A stretch of DNA of 13,050 nt. Origin: Firmicutes bacterium UBA6132. GTDB lineage: Bacteria; Bacillota_A; Clostridia; Tissierellales; Sedimentibacteraceae. The notes under the pieces are model-generated. The model made no database searches. It was not told where the DNA came from and saw only the letters and a list, made by a program, of their open reading frames with translations. Shown piece after piece: positions 1 to 7,492 of the stretch. Positions within the stretch are counted from its first letter, which is position 1. The number at the start of each line of letters is the position of its first letter. The translations under genes and the position numbers were made by a program. The stretch spans positions 1 to 13,050 of the forward strand of contig DIVM01000069.1 of assembly GCA_002435835.1 (NCBI GenBank), read 5' to 3'.

Positions 1-533
1 TTTTAGTACAGCAAAACTTTATACCCCCAGTTATTCTTAACTTTTTACAATCAAACAGAGGGAAAAACTTTTACATTGTAGGTTCTCAATTAACTATCAG
101 TGAAAATGTAGTAAATCAAATAAGAAATACAGTTACAGGAAATGTTGCAAGGATTGAAGGATATGACCCAATCACAATTGCTATAAATTTTGCAAAATAT
201 CAAAGTCCATTTGAAGATTTTGGATGGCAGCACAATACAAGAAATGGGTGGGCATTTTCATTTGGTGAACTAAGTAAATGGTACCATATAGTTCCAAGTG
301 TTTTATTTGCTCATTTAGGAAAGCACACACCACTTTTACTGGTTGAAAGCAGTAATCTTCCAACTTTAGTGAGAGATTACTTAGTCAGTGTTAACCCATA
401 TAATCCAATGGCTCATTTACCTCCATATATGCATAGTTATATTTTAGGAAGTTTTTCGGATATAACACATAGCACTCAAGTTGCAATTGAATCAGTAATG
501 AATATTGGTGCTAAAATAGAACATACAATGTAA
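1..533 (+). CDS. Cell-wall-binding repeat 2 (CWB2)-type protein, C-terminal part
   Basis: The reading frame is open from the left edge (first full codon at 3) to TAA at 531-533, so the start is outside the window and 176 residues are visible. The pattern KNFYIVGSQLTISENVVNQI followed by a VARIEGYDP segment matches the CWB2 repeat (a hydrophobic strand, G-x-x-x-x-IS-x-x-V, then R-I-x-G-x-x-P). A second repeat follows, with HLGKHTPLLLV, NLPTLVRDYL and SYILGSFSDITHSTQVAIE. CWB2 repeats anchor secreted proteins non-covalently to anionic wall polymers of Gram-positive bacteria. Related multi-repeat proteins consist of little but such degenerate repeats, so this may be a wall-associated protein with no separate enzyme domain, but its N-terminus is unseen. 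It converges on the ferritin gene and shares a terminator with it. Family assignment is fairly sure; exact role is unknown. Confidence 0.7.
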   Translation, partial: LVQQNFIPPVILNFLQSNRGKNFYIVGSQLTISENVVNQIRNTVTGNVARIEGYDPITIAINFAKYQSPFEDFGWQHNTRNGWAFSFGELSKWYHIVPSVLFAHLGKHTPLLLVESSNLPTLVRDYLVSVNPYNPMAHLPPYMHSYILGSFSDITHSTQVAIESVMNIGAKIEHTM

Positions 534-539
534 TAAATA

Positions 540-585
540 AATGATACGGACACATTTGCATTATGTGTCCGTATCATTCTTTATT
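540..585. terminator. Bidirectional Rho-independent terminator
   Basis: A perfect 15-bp inverted repeat (540-554 with 564-578, AATGATACGGACACA and its complement) encloses a 9-nt loop. It is followed on the + strand by CTTTATT, and on the - strand by a T-rich TATTTATTA. It sits between two convergent genes, 6 nt after the stop of the CWB2 protein and 11 nt after the ferritin stop, so it can end transcription from both sides. Confidence 0.85.
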
Positions 586-589
586 ATAA

Positions 590-1105
590 TTAATCTAAAA
601 CAAGTGATGGTGCTGTATAAATTCTTGTTGCTAACTCAGAATTTAACATATATAAACTTTTTGCATCTGTTCCAAATAATTCATACTTTTTAATTAAATC
701 TTCTGAATTCTTTTCTTCTTCACCTTGTTCTTTAACAAACCAATCTAAAAATTGAGTTGTGCGATAATCTCTAATTTTTAAAGCTTCTTCATAAATATCA
801 TTAATGGAAGCTGTTATATACTGTTCATGTTTTAATGATTCATCAAGTGGAAGTTTATGACTTGTAAAATCAATATCCGGTCCTTGAATTTGATTTAATG
901 TAATTTTTACACCATTATTTTGCATATATTGTAAAAACAACATTGCATGGTCTCTTTCTTCCTGAGCTTGAACTCTAAACCAATTACCAAAGCCATCCAA
1001 TCCTTCATTATAATAATAATTCGATATATCTAAATAAAGATATGCTGAATAGAATTCTTTGTTTATTTGTTCATTTAATAAACCTGATACTTTTTCATTT
1101 AACAT
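590..1105 (-). CDS. ftnA: Non-heme ferritin (bacterial FtnA type)
   Basis: This 171-residue protein has the normal length for a bacterial ferritin. It should form a 24-subunit cytoplasmic cage that oxidises Fe(II) at a di-iron centre and stores it as ferric mineral. The ferroxidase ligands fall at the same numbers as in E. coli FtnA: E17, E50, H53, E94, Q127 and E130, with E49, E126 and E129 also kept and Y24 nearby. The motif AQEERDHA (47-54) carries the E-x-x-H pair. There is no heme-ligand methionine at position 52 (it is D), so this is not a bacterioferritin. ATG at 1105 is preceded by AAAAGGAG with a 6-nt gap. It is monocistronic, bounded by the shared terminator and by a divergent gene. 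A PerR-box-like palindrome lies directly upstream, which would fit peroxide or iron control. Confidence 0.96.
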   Translation of the reverse strand: MLNEKVSGLLNEQINKEFYSAYLYLDISNYYYNEGLDGFGNWFRVQAQEERDHAMLFLQYMQNNGVKITLNQIQGPDIDFTSHKLPLDESLKHEQYITASINDIYEEALKIRDYRTTQFLDWFVKEQGEEEKNSEDLIKKYELFGTDAKSLYMLNSELATRIYTAPSLVLD

Positions 1106-1123
1106 ATGTTTCTCCTTTTCCCA

Positions 1124-1138
1124 CTATAATTATTATAT
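1124..1138 (-). promoter_or_regulatory. PerR-box-like operator overlapping a possible ferritin -10
   Basis: The 15-mer CTATAATTATTATAT contains a perfect 6+1+6 palindrome (TATAAT-T-ATTATA). It matches the Gram-positive PerR consensus TTATAATnATTATAA at 12 of 14 defined bases, differing only at the two outermost positions. On the - strand it includes TATAAT about 26 nt before the ferritin start codon, so a bound repressor would cover the -10 element. No good -35 was found. The surrounding DNA is very AT-rich, so a chance match is possible. Confidence 0.4.
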
Positions 1139-1354
1139 ATTATATAAATACCCAAAGAAATTAATTTAAAACATAAAATTAGGAAAATAATAACTATTAG
1201 TAAGATATTTAATATATTTCCCCGGAAATGATTTAAATTTAATGCAAATTAAGTTTTTTAATATTTAAAGCTGGATATTGTACCCCTCAATGATTATAAT
1301 AATAGTAATAATTTATAATTAATATAAATATTTTTCATACAGTTAGGTGGGAAA

Positions 1355-3580
1355 ATGAAACATAAAAATTTAAACATAAAAGCCTTATTATTAATTTTTA
1401 TTTTTATAGCATTTTTATTATTAAAAGATCCTTACATAGGTTTAGCAGACAATACTGATTATTATAGAGTTATACAGCCCTTAGGATTTGAAACAGAAGG
1501 ACTTGAAAGGTATTATAATTCATATAATTTTTATAAAATAAATAATGTGAGCAATAAAGATATCATGGGTTCTTTGAAATATATAATTAACCCTGATGTA
1601 GAAAACAATAATAATTATTTTTCTACTCAATTTATATTTATTAAAGTATCCATGATAATTAATTTTTTCATTAAGTTACTTTTAAATAAAGATGTTTCAA
1701 TATTTAATATTAAAATATTAGGAATGCTGTACACAGCTATTTATTCATATGGATTATATTTGTTTTTAAAAAATATAAAGATAAAGTCTATACTATTTAA
1801 AATAACTTTTATTATTTTATCATTCATAATTTTATGTGATATAGGATATATAATTTATTTTAATTCATTTTTCGGAGAAGCTCCTATAATTGCATCTTTA
1901 ATGCTTGCAGTTGGTTCATGTTTAGCGTTAATAAAAAGCAAAGATAACAGTAACTCTGTTTATTACAGTTTAATATTTTTTATTTCAAGCTTTTTGTTTG
2001 TTGGAGCAAAAGTAGCCAACACCCCTATTGGAATTTTAATAAGTTTATTTTCTTTATGCTTATTGTTGATTAAAAAGCATAAAATAACAAAATACATAAT
2101 TATAACAGGTTCCATAATTATAATGATATTTTCAGTTTTTTACTATGTTAGTGCTCCAAAATGGATGAATCAAGTTAATAATTATCAAGCAATATTTTAT
2201 GGAATACTAAAAGATTCACCAACACCTGAAAAGGATATAAAACAACTAGGCATATCAGAAAAATATTTATCTTTAACAGGCACTCATGGATTTATAAAAG
2301 AAAAGGAATTTGACATCTACAGCGATGAATTTCAAAAAGAAGTTTATGATAAGGCTTCTTTTGTTAATGTAACAAAATTTTATTTATTAAATCCTAATAG
2401 GTTAATAGATAAATTAATATTATCAGCAGATAATAGCGTAATAATTCAACCATCATATTTGGGTAATTTTAAATCAGATGATGGATATGAAAGATTATCA
2501 TTTACAAACAGATTTTCCATTTGGGGAAATTTAAGAAAAAATACTTTAGGCTCTGCTTTTTACATAATCGGAGTATATTCAATATTATTTTTTATAATAA
2601 ATATATATGAAATAATGCAATATATTAAAAACAAAAAAAATATTAAAACCGTTTATGGATTTGCAGCTATTTTGTTGTTTTTAACAACCATGAGCCAGTT
2701 TGTCCTCCCCGTCATAGGAAATGGTGAAGCTGACCTACAAAAACATATGCTTTTATTTAATATTTGTTTTGATATGATGATTTTAGTTGGTGTTTTGTGG
2801 CTTGCTAATAATTTTAGAAATAGGGTTTTTATAAAAATGATTCCTATTACTGCAGTGTCATTAGTTATTTTATTTTTAATAGCTCCATTAAATACTGCTG
2901 ATAAAACTAATATGACGCTTGAAACTGGTAACTATATACAATTTGGAAGCTACAAACAAAAGCCCTTAAAATGGATTGTTTTAAATCATGATAATAGTAA
3001 TGGGTATTTAATATGGAGTGAAAATACTATAGACAAAATGGAATTTGATTTAAAAGATGAACAGATAAGTAAAAACAAATATGGTTCTAATAATTGGGAA
3101 TCATCTGATATACGAAATTATCTTAATTCTGATTTTAAAAATAGTTTTTCCTCATATGAACAAGAAATTATAAATAAGACACAACTTAAAAATGTATTAA
3201 CTTATAATAGTATTCAACTAAAAGACGGTGGAAACAAACCGTATTTTTGGACTGCAATAACATCCTATATTGACCAAAATTATGCTGTGGATGCTTACTA
3301 TAAAAATTCAGAAGATGAAATTTTCTTGCTTGATACATATCAATTAAAAAACTATGTTTATGATAATAATATAGATTATAAAAAAAATATAAGGTATTGG
3401 CTGAGGACTCCTTATTATAGCAATGAGAGTATGGTAAGAATAGTTGGTGAAGACGGACTTGTTTATCACAAAGATGCTAATGTAAAAGCAGGAATAATTC
3501 CTGCTATGTATATAAATGAAAATTTAGATATAAAAAGTGGAAATGGAACTAAAAATAACCCATACATAATAATGCCTTGA
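1355..3580 (+). CDS. WsfD-like polytopic membrane glycosyltransferase fused to a DUF6273-like domain
   Basis: This 741-residue protein has two parts. Residues 1-512 form an integral membrane module with about 12 hydrophobic segments (roughly 8-23, 92-112, 118-138, 145-168, 175-193, 203-218, 222-240, 245-265, 400-423, 432-454, 465-485, 493-512). Two large loops, 25-90 and 266-398, are probably extracytoplasmic. The acidic motif GLADNTDYYRV (29-39) after the first helix resembles the start of WsfD-type hexose transferases of S-layer glycan clusters and recalls the acidic first loop of GT-C enzymes. Residues 520-741 resemble DUF6273: IQFGSYKQKPLKWIVL (528-543), WESSDIRNYLNSDF (581-594), IFLLD (656-660), YWLRTPY (681-687) and AGIIPAMYI (712-720), a fold related to formylglycine-generating/C-type-lectin-like domains. 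The domain would lie outside the cell. SD AGGTGG is 4 nt before ATG. The downstream GtrB and GtrA homologues supply a lipid-linked sugar donor, so this is the likely acceptor-specific transferase. Acceptor unknown; the WsfD link is from recalled similarity. Confidence 0.72.
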   Translation: MKHKNLNIKALLLIFIFIAFLLLKDPYIGLADNTDYYRVIQPLGFETEGLERYYNSYNFYKINNVSNKDIMGSLKYIINPDVENNNNYFSTQFIFIKVSMIINFFIKLLLNKDVSIFNIKILGMLYTAIYSYGLYLFLKNIKIKSILFKITFIILSFIILCDIGYIIYFNSFFGEAPIIASLMLAVGSCLALIKSKDNSNSVYYSLIFFISSFLFVGAKVANTPIGILISLFSLCLLLIKKHKITKYIIITGSIIIMIFSVFYYVSAPKWMNQVNNYQAIFYGILKDSPTPEKDIKQLGISEKYLSLTGTHGFIKEKEFDIYSDEFQKEVYDKASFVNVTKFYLLNPNRLIDKLILSADNSVIIQPSYLGNFKSDDGYERLSFTNRFSIWGNLRKNTLGSAFYIIGVYSILFFIINIYEIMQYIKNKKNIKTVYGFAAILLFLTTMSQFVLPVIGNGEADLQKHMLLFNICFDMMILVGVLWLANNFRNRVFIKMIPITAVSLVILFLIAPLNTADKTNMTLETGNYIQFGSYKQKPLKWIVLNHDNSNGYLIWSENTIDKMEFDLKDEQISKNKYGSNNWESSDIRNYLNSDFKNSFSSYEQEIINKTQLKNVLTYNSIQLKDGGNKPYFWTAITSYIDQNYAVDAYYKNSEDEIFLLDTYQLKNYVYDNNIDYKKNIRYWLRTPYYSNESMVRIVGEDGLVYHKDANVKAGIIPAMYINENLDIKSGNGTKNNPYIIMP

Positions 3581-3583
3581 AAA

Positions 3584-3590
3584 AGTGAGG
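3584..3590 (+). promoter_or_regulatory. Ribosome binding site that fixes the GtrB start
   Basis: AGTGAGG lies 9 nt before ATG at 3600. The in-frame GTG at 3585 is part of this site itself and has no SD of its own, so initiation at 3600 is preferred. Confidence 0.7.
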
Positions 3591-3599
3591 ATTACATAC

Positions 3600-4553
3600 A
3601 TGAAAAAAATAAGTTTATTAATACCATTATATAATGAAGAAGATTCCCTTCCTTTATTATATAATGAATTATTAAAAGTAATAAATGATATAAAAAACTA
3701 TGAATTTGAAATGTTTTTTGTTGATGATGGAAGCAAGGATAAATCTTTAAATATATTAAGAGAAATGCAAGAAAAAGATAGTAGAATTAACTACATTAGT
3801 TTTTCAAGAAATTTCGGAAAAGAAACAGCTATGATTGCTGGATTTGATTATGTTTCAGGAGATGCTGTTGTAATATTGGATGCAGATTTACAGGATCCAC
3901 CTGAGCTTATACCTGAAATGATTTATTATTGGGAACAGGGATATGATGATGTATATGCAAAAAGAAAAAGCCGTGAAGGTGAAACATGGCTTAAAAAATT
4001 AACTTCACGTATTTTTTATAGGATGCTACAGAAAACAACTAAAATAGAAATACAAGAAGATACTGGAGATTTCAGATTATTAGATAAAAGAGCTTTACAA
4101 TCTCTTAAAATGATTAGAGAAAAACAAAGATATACAAAAGGAATGTTTAGCTGGGTTGGATTTAGAAAAAAAGAAATTCTGTTTGACAGAAAGCCAAGAG
4201 CTGCAGGCGAAACAAAATGGAACTATTTTAAATTAACTAATTTAGCTTTAGAAGGACTTACATCTTTTACTACATTTCCGCTTAAAATAGCTTCAATTTT
4301 TGGTTTCATTGTGTCTTTATTTAGCATAATTTATATGATAATAATTTTAATAAAATCATTGTTATGGAAAGACCCTGTGCAAGGCTATCCATCCATGATG
4401 GTAACAATTTTATTTATAGGTGGAGTTCAATTAGTATGCTTAGGCATAATAGGCGAATATGTAGGACGAATTTTCAATGAAACAAAACAAAGACCTCTTT
4501 ACATAGTCAGCGAACACAATGGGGAGAAAATAAATGACGGCGGAGTTATGTAA
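3600..4553 (+). CDS. gtrB: GtrB-type polyprenyl-phosphate glycosyltransferase (GT2, DPM1-like)
   Basis: This 317-residue membrane-anchored GT2 enzyme should transfer a sugar, probably glucose or GlcNAc, from a nucleotide donor to undecaprenyl phosphate on the cytoplasmic face. The GT-A core carries IPLYNEE (8-14), VDDGS (41-45), DADLQDPPE (94-102) and EDTGDFRL (153-160), all hallmarks of the DPM1/GtrB/CsbB group. Two C-terminal membrane helices follow (about 228-253 and 263-288), ending with GEYVGRIFNE, also typical. Length is normal for the family. I chose ATG at 3600 over GTG at 3585 because of SD placement. The gene starts 19 nt after the upstream membrane protein and its stop overlaps the next ATG (TAATG), so it is translationally coupled to the GtrA-like flippase. 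The sugar cannot be read from sequence. Confidence 0.93.
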   Translation: MKKISLLIPLYNEEDSLPLLYNELLKVINDIKNYEFEMFFVDDGSKDKSLNILREMQEKDSRINYISFSRNFGKETAMIAGFDYVSGDAVVILDADLQDPPELIPEMIYYWEQGYDDVYAKRKSREGETWLKKLTSRIFYRMLQKTTKIEIQEDTGDFRLLDKRALQSLKMIREKQRYTKGMFSWVGFRKKEILFDRKPRAAGETKWNYFKLTNLALEGLTSFTTFPLKIASIFGFIVSLFSIIYMIIILIKSLLWKDPVQGYPSMMVTILFIGGVQLVCLGIIGEYVGRIFNETKQRPLYIVSEHNGEKINDGGVM

Positions 4554-4930
4554 TGAAAAATAAATTATCCAAGGAATTATTTTCATACATTGTTGCAGGA
4601 GGTTTAACAACTCTTGTAAATTTTGTTGTGTATTATTTGTTAATATATGTTAAAATAGATTATAAAACATCTAATACTGTGGCGTTTGTAGCATCAGTTT
4701 TATTTGCATTTATAATAAATAAACATTATGTTTTTAATAGCAATAAAGGGTATTTAAAAGAATTTATAAAATTTTCAATAGGAAGAGTAGCAACCTATGC
4801 TCTTGATATAGGATGCATGATTTTATTAATTGAATTTATAAGTGTTAATGAATATGTAGCAAAAATTTGGACAAATATATTAGTAATAATAGTAAATTAT
4901 TTTATAAGCAAATTTTGGGCATTTAAATAG
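4553..4930 (+). CDS. gtrA: GtrA-family membrane protein (putative polyprenyl-phosphate-sugar flippase)
   Basis: This 125-residue protein has the usual small size and four hydrophobic helices (about 8-31, 40-56, 74-96, 104-120) of the GtrA/DPMS family. Family signatures seen are YIVAGGLTTLVNFVVYYLL near the N-terminus, INKHYVFN (55-62) after the second helix and NYFISKFWAF (115-124) at the end. The accepted role is to move the lipid-linked monosaccharide made by GtrB across the membrane. ATG at 4553 overlaps the gtrB stop by one base, and CGGAG lies 7 nt upstream inside gtrB. It serves as the middle step between the cytoplasmic GtrB and the extracytoplasmic transferase encoded first in the unit. 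Confidence 0.92.
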   Translation: MKNKLSKELFSYIVAGGLTTLVNFVVYYLLIYVKIDYKTSNTVAFVASVLFAFIINKHYVFNSNKGYLKEFIKFSIGRVATYALDIGCMILLIEFISVNEYVAKIWTNILVIIVNYFISKFWAFK

Positions 4931-4938
4931 GAGGAAAT

Positions 4939-5856
4939 ATGTTAATTGATGCAGTAAAATATAAAACAAAAAAATATATGGTTATCTATAATCCTTCTTC
5001 CGGACGAGAACTGGCAGGAAATAGAATATTTAATGCAGCGAAAATAGCTATTGAAAAAAGAGATTTAGAAATTACATTTTTTGCTACTAAGAAAAAAGAT
5101 GATGCCATGGAAAAAGCAATGGAAGCATGTAGCGAAGAATACGACATGATAATTGCATGTGGTGGAGACGGAACCATACATGAAGTTGTTGATGGAATTA
5201 TGAAAAGCGAAAAGAAAACAAAACTTGGTATACTTCCGGCAGGAACAGTAAATGATTTTGCAGAACAATTACATCTTCCAACAACATCACAAGAGTTTGC
5301 TCAAATGCTTTTAAATGAGAAATTTGAAACAATCGACGTAGGACGTATAGAAAATACATATTTTACAAATGTAGTGTGTGGAGGCGCATTTACTGACATA
5401 GCGCACACTGTAAATACAGATTCAAAAACATTTTTTGGAAAATATGCTTATTATTTTCAAGCAGCAGTAGATATACCTGGACAGTTGGATAAATCATATA
5501 AAATAAAATATACATTGGATGACAAAGAATCATACATAGATACATTTTTATTCATCATAAGCAATACAACAGGTGCAGGCGGTTTTAAATATTTATCACC
5601 TAATGCAAAATATGATGATGGCCTCCTTGATATTGTTGTGTTTGAAAAATCATCTCCAGCAGATTTATTTCAAATATTCACAAAATTATTTAATGGAAAC
5701 CATATTAACCACCCGAAAGTACATTATCTTCAAGCAAAGGATTTGAAAATAGAATGCGAAGAAGAATTGATTATAGATGTGGACGGAGAGTTATGGGGCA
5801 AAGCGCCTATTGAACTTAGATCCATTCATAATGTGTTGGAGATTTTAGTGCCGTAA
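4939..5856 (+). CDS. Diacylglycerol kinase-like lipid kinase (DgkB/YegS/BmrU family)
   Basis: This 305-residue soluble lipid kinase has the family's normal length. The catalytic N-terminal domain has YNPSSGRE (17-24), the nucleotide-binding GGDGT loop (75-79) with CGGDGTIHEVVDGI, and PAGTVNDFA (100-108; many members have GT-x-NDFA here). The C-terminal domain keeps the second signature with YLSPNAKYDDGLLDIV (218-233) and DVDGE (280-284), the region of the catalytic acidic residues in DgkB. It would phosphorylate diacylglycerol or a related lipid at the inner membrane face. AGGAGG overlaps the gtrA stop and lies 4 nt from ATG; the intergenic gap is 8 nt, so it is co-transcribed with the glycosylation genes. 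In Gram-positives DgkB returns diacylglycerol released by lipoteichoic acid synthesis, which fits a wall-polymer setting. A hairpin follows the gene. The exact substrate is uncertain. Confidence 0.88.
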   Translation: MLIDAVKYKTKKYMVIYNPSSGRELAGNRIFNAAKIAIEKRDLEITFFATKKKDDAMEKAMEACSEEYDMIIACGGDGTIHEVVDGIMKSEKKTKLGILPAGTVNDFAEQLHLPTTSQEFAQMLLNEKFETIDVGRIENTYFTNVVCGGAFTDIAHTVNTDSKTFFGKYAYYFQAAVDIPGQLDKSYKIKYTLDDKESYIDTFLFIISNTTGAGGFKYLSPNAKYDDGLLDIVVFEKSSPADLFQIFTKLFNGNHINHPKVHYLQAKDLKIECEEELIIDVDGELWGKAPIELRSIHNVLEILVP

Positions 5857-5862
5857 TTATTT

Positions 5863-5897
5863 GGACGGAGCTTGAATCAAAGCTGCGTCCCTTATTT
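5863..5897. terminator. Bidirectional terminator hairpin between convergent genes
   Basis: GGACGGAGCTT (5863-5873) pairs with AAGCTGCGTCC (5880-5890), leaving one G-G mismatch and a 6-nt loop. The + side continues with CTTATTT and the - side with AAATAATTA, so the U-tracts are weak. It fills nearly the whole 39-nt gap between the lipid kinase and the SpoIID-like gene. Confidence 0.7.
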
Positions 5898-7272
5898 AAC
5901 CACCACCATTAACTGCCCTTTCTTCTATTTTTAAATTCTGATAAACTTCCGTCATTCTATCCCAAGTTATTCTTTCAACTATACCTGTTGGCTCCATTCC
6001 AAAATGGCTTTGGAATGCTTTAACAGAGTTTTCTGTATTTTCATCAAATACACTATTTATCGAAGGCGCCGGAATATCTGGCATATATTGGGAAATATAA
6101 TTTAAATAATGCTGTATAACATAAACACCGGACCCTTGAGAACCTCTTCGGTATATTAAATTAGGATAAATGAAGCGAGGAAAAGTTATTTCAGACAGCG
6201 GTAAATTACTTAATATACTAACAGCACTACTATACAGAGTTTCCCAATCATCAATACTTATAATTCCAGTTACAGGCAAGTTAAAGACTTTTTGAAATTC
6301 CATTAAAGCAGCTCTAGTTTCAGGATCCAATCTTCCAGTTACATTTACTTTAGGAATAGTAGCATAATTTGTTGATAAAACATTCAGAAAATATTGGACG
6401 AGTTGCGTGGATGGAAGAACAAACATTCCTTCTATTTCTGGTGTTATTTCACCTGATATTGAGCCTAAAGATGCTAATTCAGCTAAATCTCTAACAGCAA
6501 CATATGTATATTTAATTTTATAATATGTACTTTTATCTATTATACCTGTTTGTTCTAAATTAAATATCTTTTGAAATACTTTTACTGCTTCTTCCATTTC
6601 CTTGTTGAAGTTTTGGTCTAAGCTGGTGATTTTAGGTATAGCAGGAAAATTGTTTGAAATTCTGTTTAATGCTAATTTTAATATTAAAATTAAAGGTGAA
6701 GAATCTCCTAATTTAAATGGACTTCCCGGGTATGTTTCTGAAGGTGTTCCAACGAAAGCATTTGTTATAATTTCAATATCATCACCATAATAATATTTTA
6801 ATATTTCGAAATGTGTGTATCCTTGATTTGCTAAATCCACGGCACCCCATTGATACATACCTTCACATTGTGATATTCTTCCATCACAAAATGTTGTAAA
6901 TAATGGTACTGTTTGACCCTTTCGTATAACATAATCATTAAATATTTCATCAACAATTTTGTCTATTTCATCAAAAATTCCTCTTCCATAAACAAAACTT
7001 TGGTCATACCTGGTAGAATTAGTAATATCAAAATTATAACCCTTGGCTCTGTACCACTCTGTATGTGTACGATTTAACGCAATGGAAACTATAGCTAAAA
7101 TATTTGCTCTTAAGGCATTCTCCGGCCATGTAGGATAAAGTTCGCTTGAAGCTACATTTTTAATGTACTCAATAAATGGCAAAGTTACATTTTCAGCAGG
7201 CTCATTTGGCGGACCTAAGTGCACTGTTATCTTGTCAGGAACATAAACCCTTGTAATTCCTGGAATTGACAT
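5896..7272 (-). CDS. SpoIID-like peptidoglycan enzyme with three peptidoglycan-binding domains
   Basis: The first ~170 of 458 residues match the SpoIID/LytB family: LPFIEYIKNVASSELYPTWP (31-50) with E44 at the position of the catalytic Glu of SpoIID lytic transglycosylases, then ENALRANILAIVSIALNR (51-68) and GMYQWGAVDLANQGYTHFEI (138-157). C129 and C136 lie in the region where C. difficile SpoIID is reported to bind zinc through Cys residues. Three PG_binding_1-type domains follow at about 188-257, 286-349 and 377-444, each with a VKVFQ/LMEFQ/VKAFQ helix and an N-L/M-x-x-TG-I turn. The N-terminus (MSIPGITRVYVPDKITVHLG) shows no signal peptide or membrane helix, unlike SpoIID itself. ATG at 7272 is chosen over ATG at 7284 because GGAGG overlaps the earlier ATG and sits 5 nt before 7272. 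It is transcribed alone, insulated by terminators on both sides. A role in sporulation or spore-cortex handling is inferred, not shown. Confidence 0.85.
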   Translation of the reverse strand: MSIPGITRVYVPDKITVHLGPPNEPAENVTLPFIEYIKNVASSELYPTWPENALRANILAIVSIALNRTHTEWYRAKGYNFDITNSTRYDQSFVYGRGIFDEIDKIVDEIFNDYVIRKGQTVPLFTTFCDGRISQCEGMYQWGAVDLANQGYTHFEILKYYYGDDIEIITNAFVGTPSETYPGSPFKLGDSSPLILILKLALNRISNNFPAIPKITSLDQNFNKEMEEAVKVFQKIFNLEQTGIIDKSTYYKIKYTYVAVRDLAELASLGSISGEITPEIEGMFVLPSTQLVQYFLNVLSTNYATIPKVNVTGRLDPETRAALMEFQKVFNLPVTGIISIDDWETLYSSAVSILSNLPLSEITFPRFIYPNLIYRRGSQGSGVYVIQHYLNYISQYMPDIPAPSINSVFDENTENSVKAFQSHFGMEPTGIVERITWDRMTEVYQNLKIEERAVNGGG

Positions 7273-7277
7273 ACAAA

Positions 7278-7282
7278 CCTCC
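7278..7282 (-). promoter_or_regulatory. Ribosome binding site that fixes the SpoIID-like start
   Basis: GGAGG on the - strand is 5 nt before ATG at 7272 and overlaps an upstream in-frame ATG at 7284, which therefore cannot use it. Confidence 0.8.
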
Positions 7283-7405
7283 ATAATTTTATTTACCTTA
7301 ATAATATATGCATTAAAAATGATTATGCGATTTCAGATAATGTAATTTCAGCTAAGGAATCCACGTTATCATACATAGAAACATTTATTGAACAATTTAC
7401 AGTGT

Positions 7406-7446
7406 AAAAAAATATGGTTACATCAGTTAAACTCTGATGTAACCAT
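7406..7446 (-). terminator. Strong Rho-independent terminator (- strand)
   Basis: A perfect 13-bp stem (ATGGTTACATCAG at 7414-7426 with 7434-7446) encloses a 7-nt loop. On the - strand it is followed by A then seven T (7406-7412). It lies 46 nt after the stop of the small ORF at 7493-7723 and before the SpoIID-like gene, separating their transcripts. The + side has only TTTATATATA. Confidence 0.88.
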
Positions 7447-7492
7447 TTTATATATATCACTTTATTTAATTTGAATTTTATGATTATATTTT

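Noticed and set aside
1278..1300. TTGTAC and TATAAT as a promoter for the glycosylation unit
   Set aside because: The spacing is only 11 nt, far from the 16-18 nt expected; no better pair could be defended in the 1139-1354 interval.
3585..3599. In-frame GTG start adding five residues to the GtrB-type enzyme
   Set aside because: The GTG is inside the Shine-Dalgarno sequence used by ATG 3600, and family members begin directly at the K-K-I-S-x-x-I-P strand.
4986..5268. Reverse-strand open frames inside the lipid kinase gene
   Set aside because: They overlap a well-supported kinase gene completely, lack ribosome sites and show no family features.
6602..6790. Forward-strand 62-codon frame inside the SpoIID-like gene
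   Set aside because: Antisense shadow of the peptidoglycan-binding region; no start signal of its own.
7302..7310. CATATATTA upstream of the SpoIID-like gene, resembling a SigE/SigK -10 element
   Set aside because: No matching -35 at the proper distance was found, and such strings are frequent in this AT-rich DNA.
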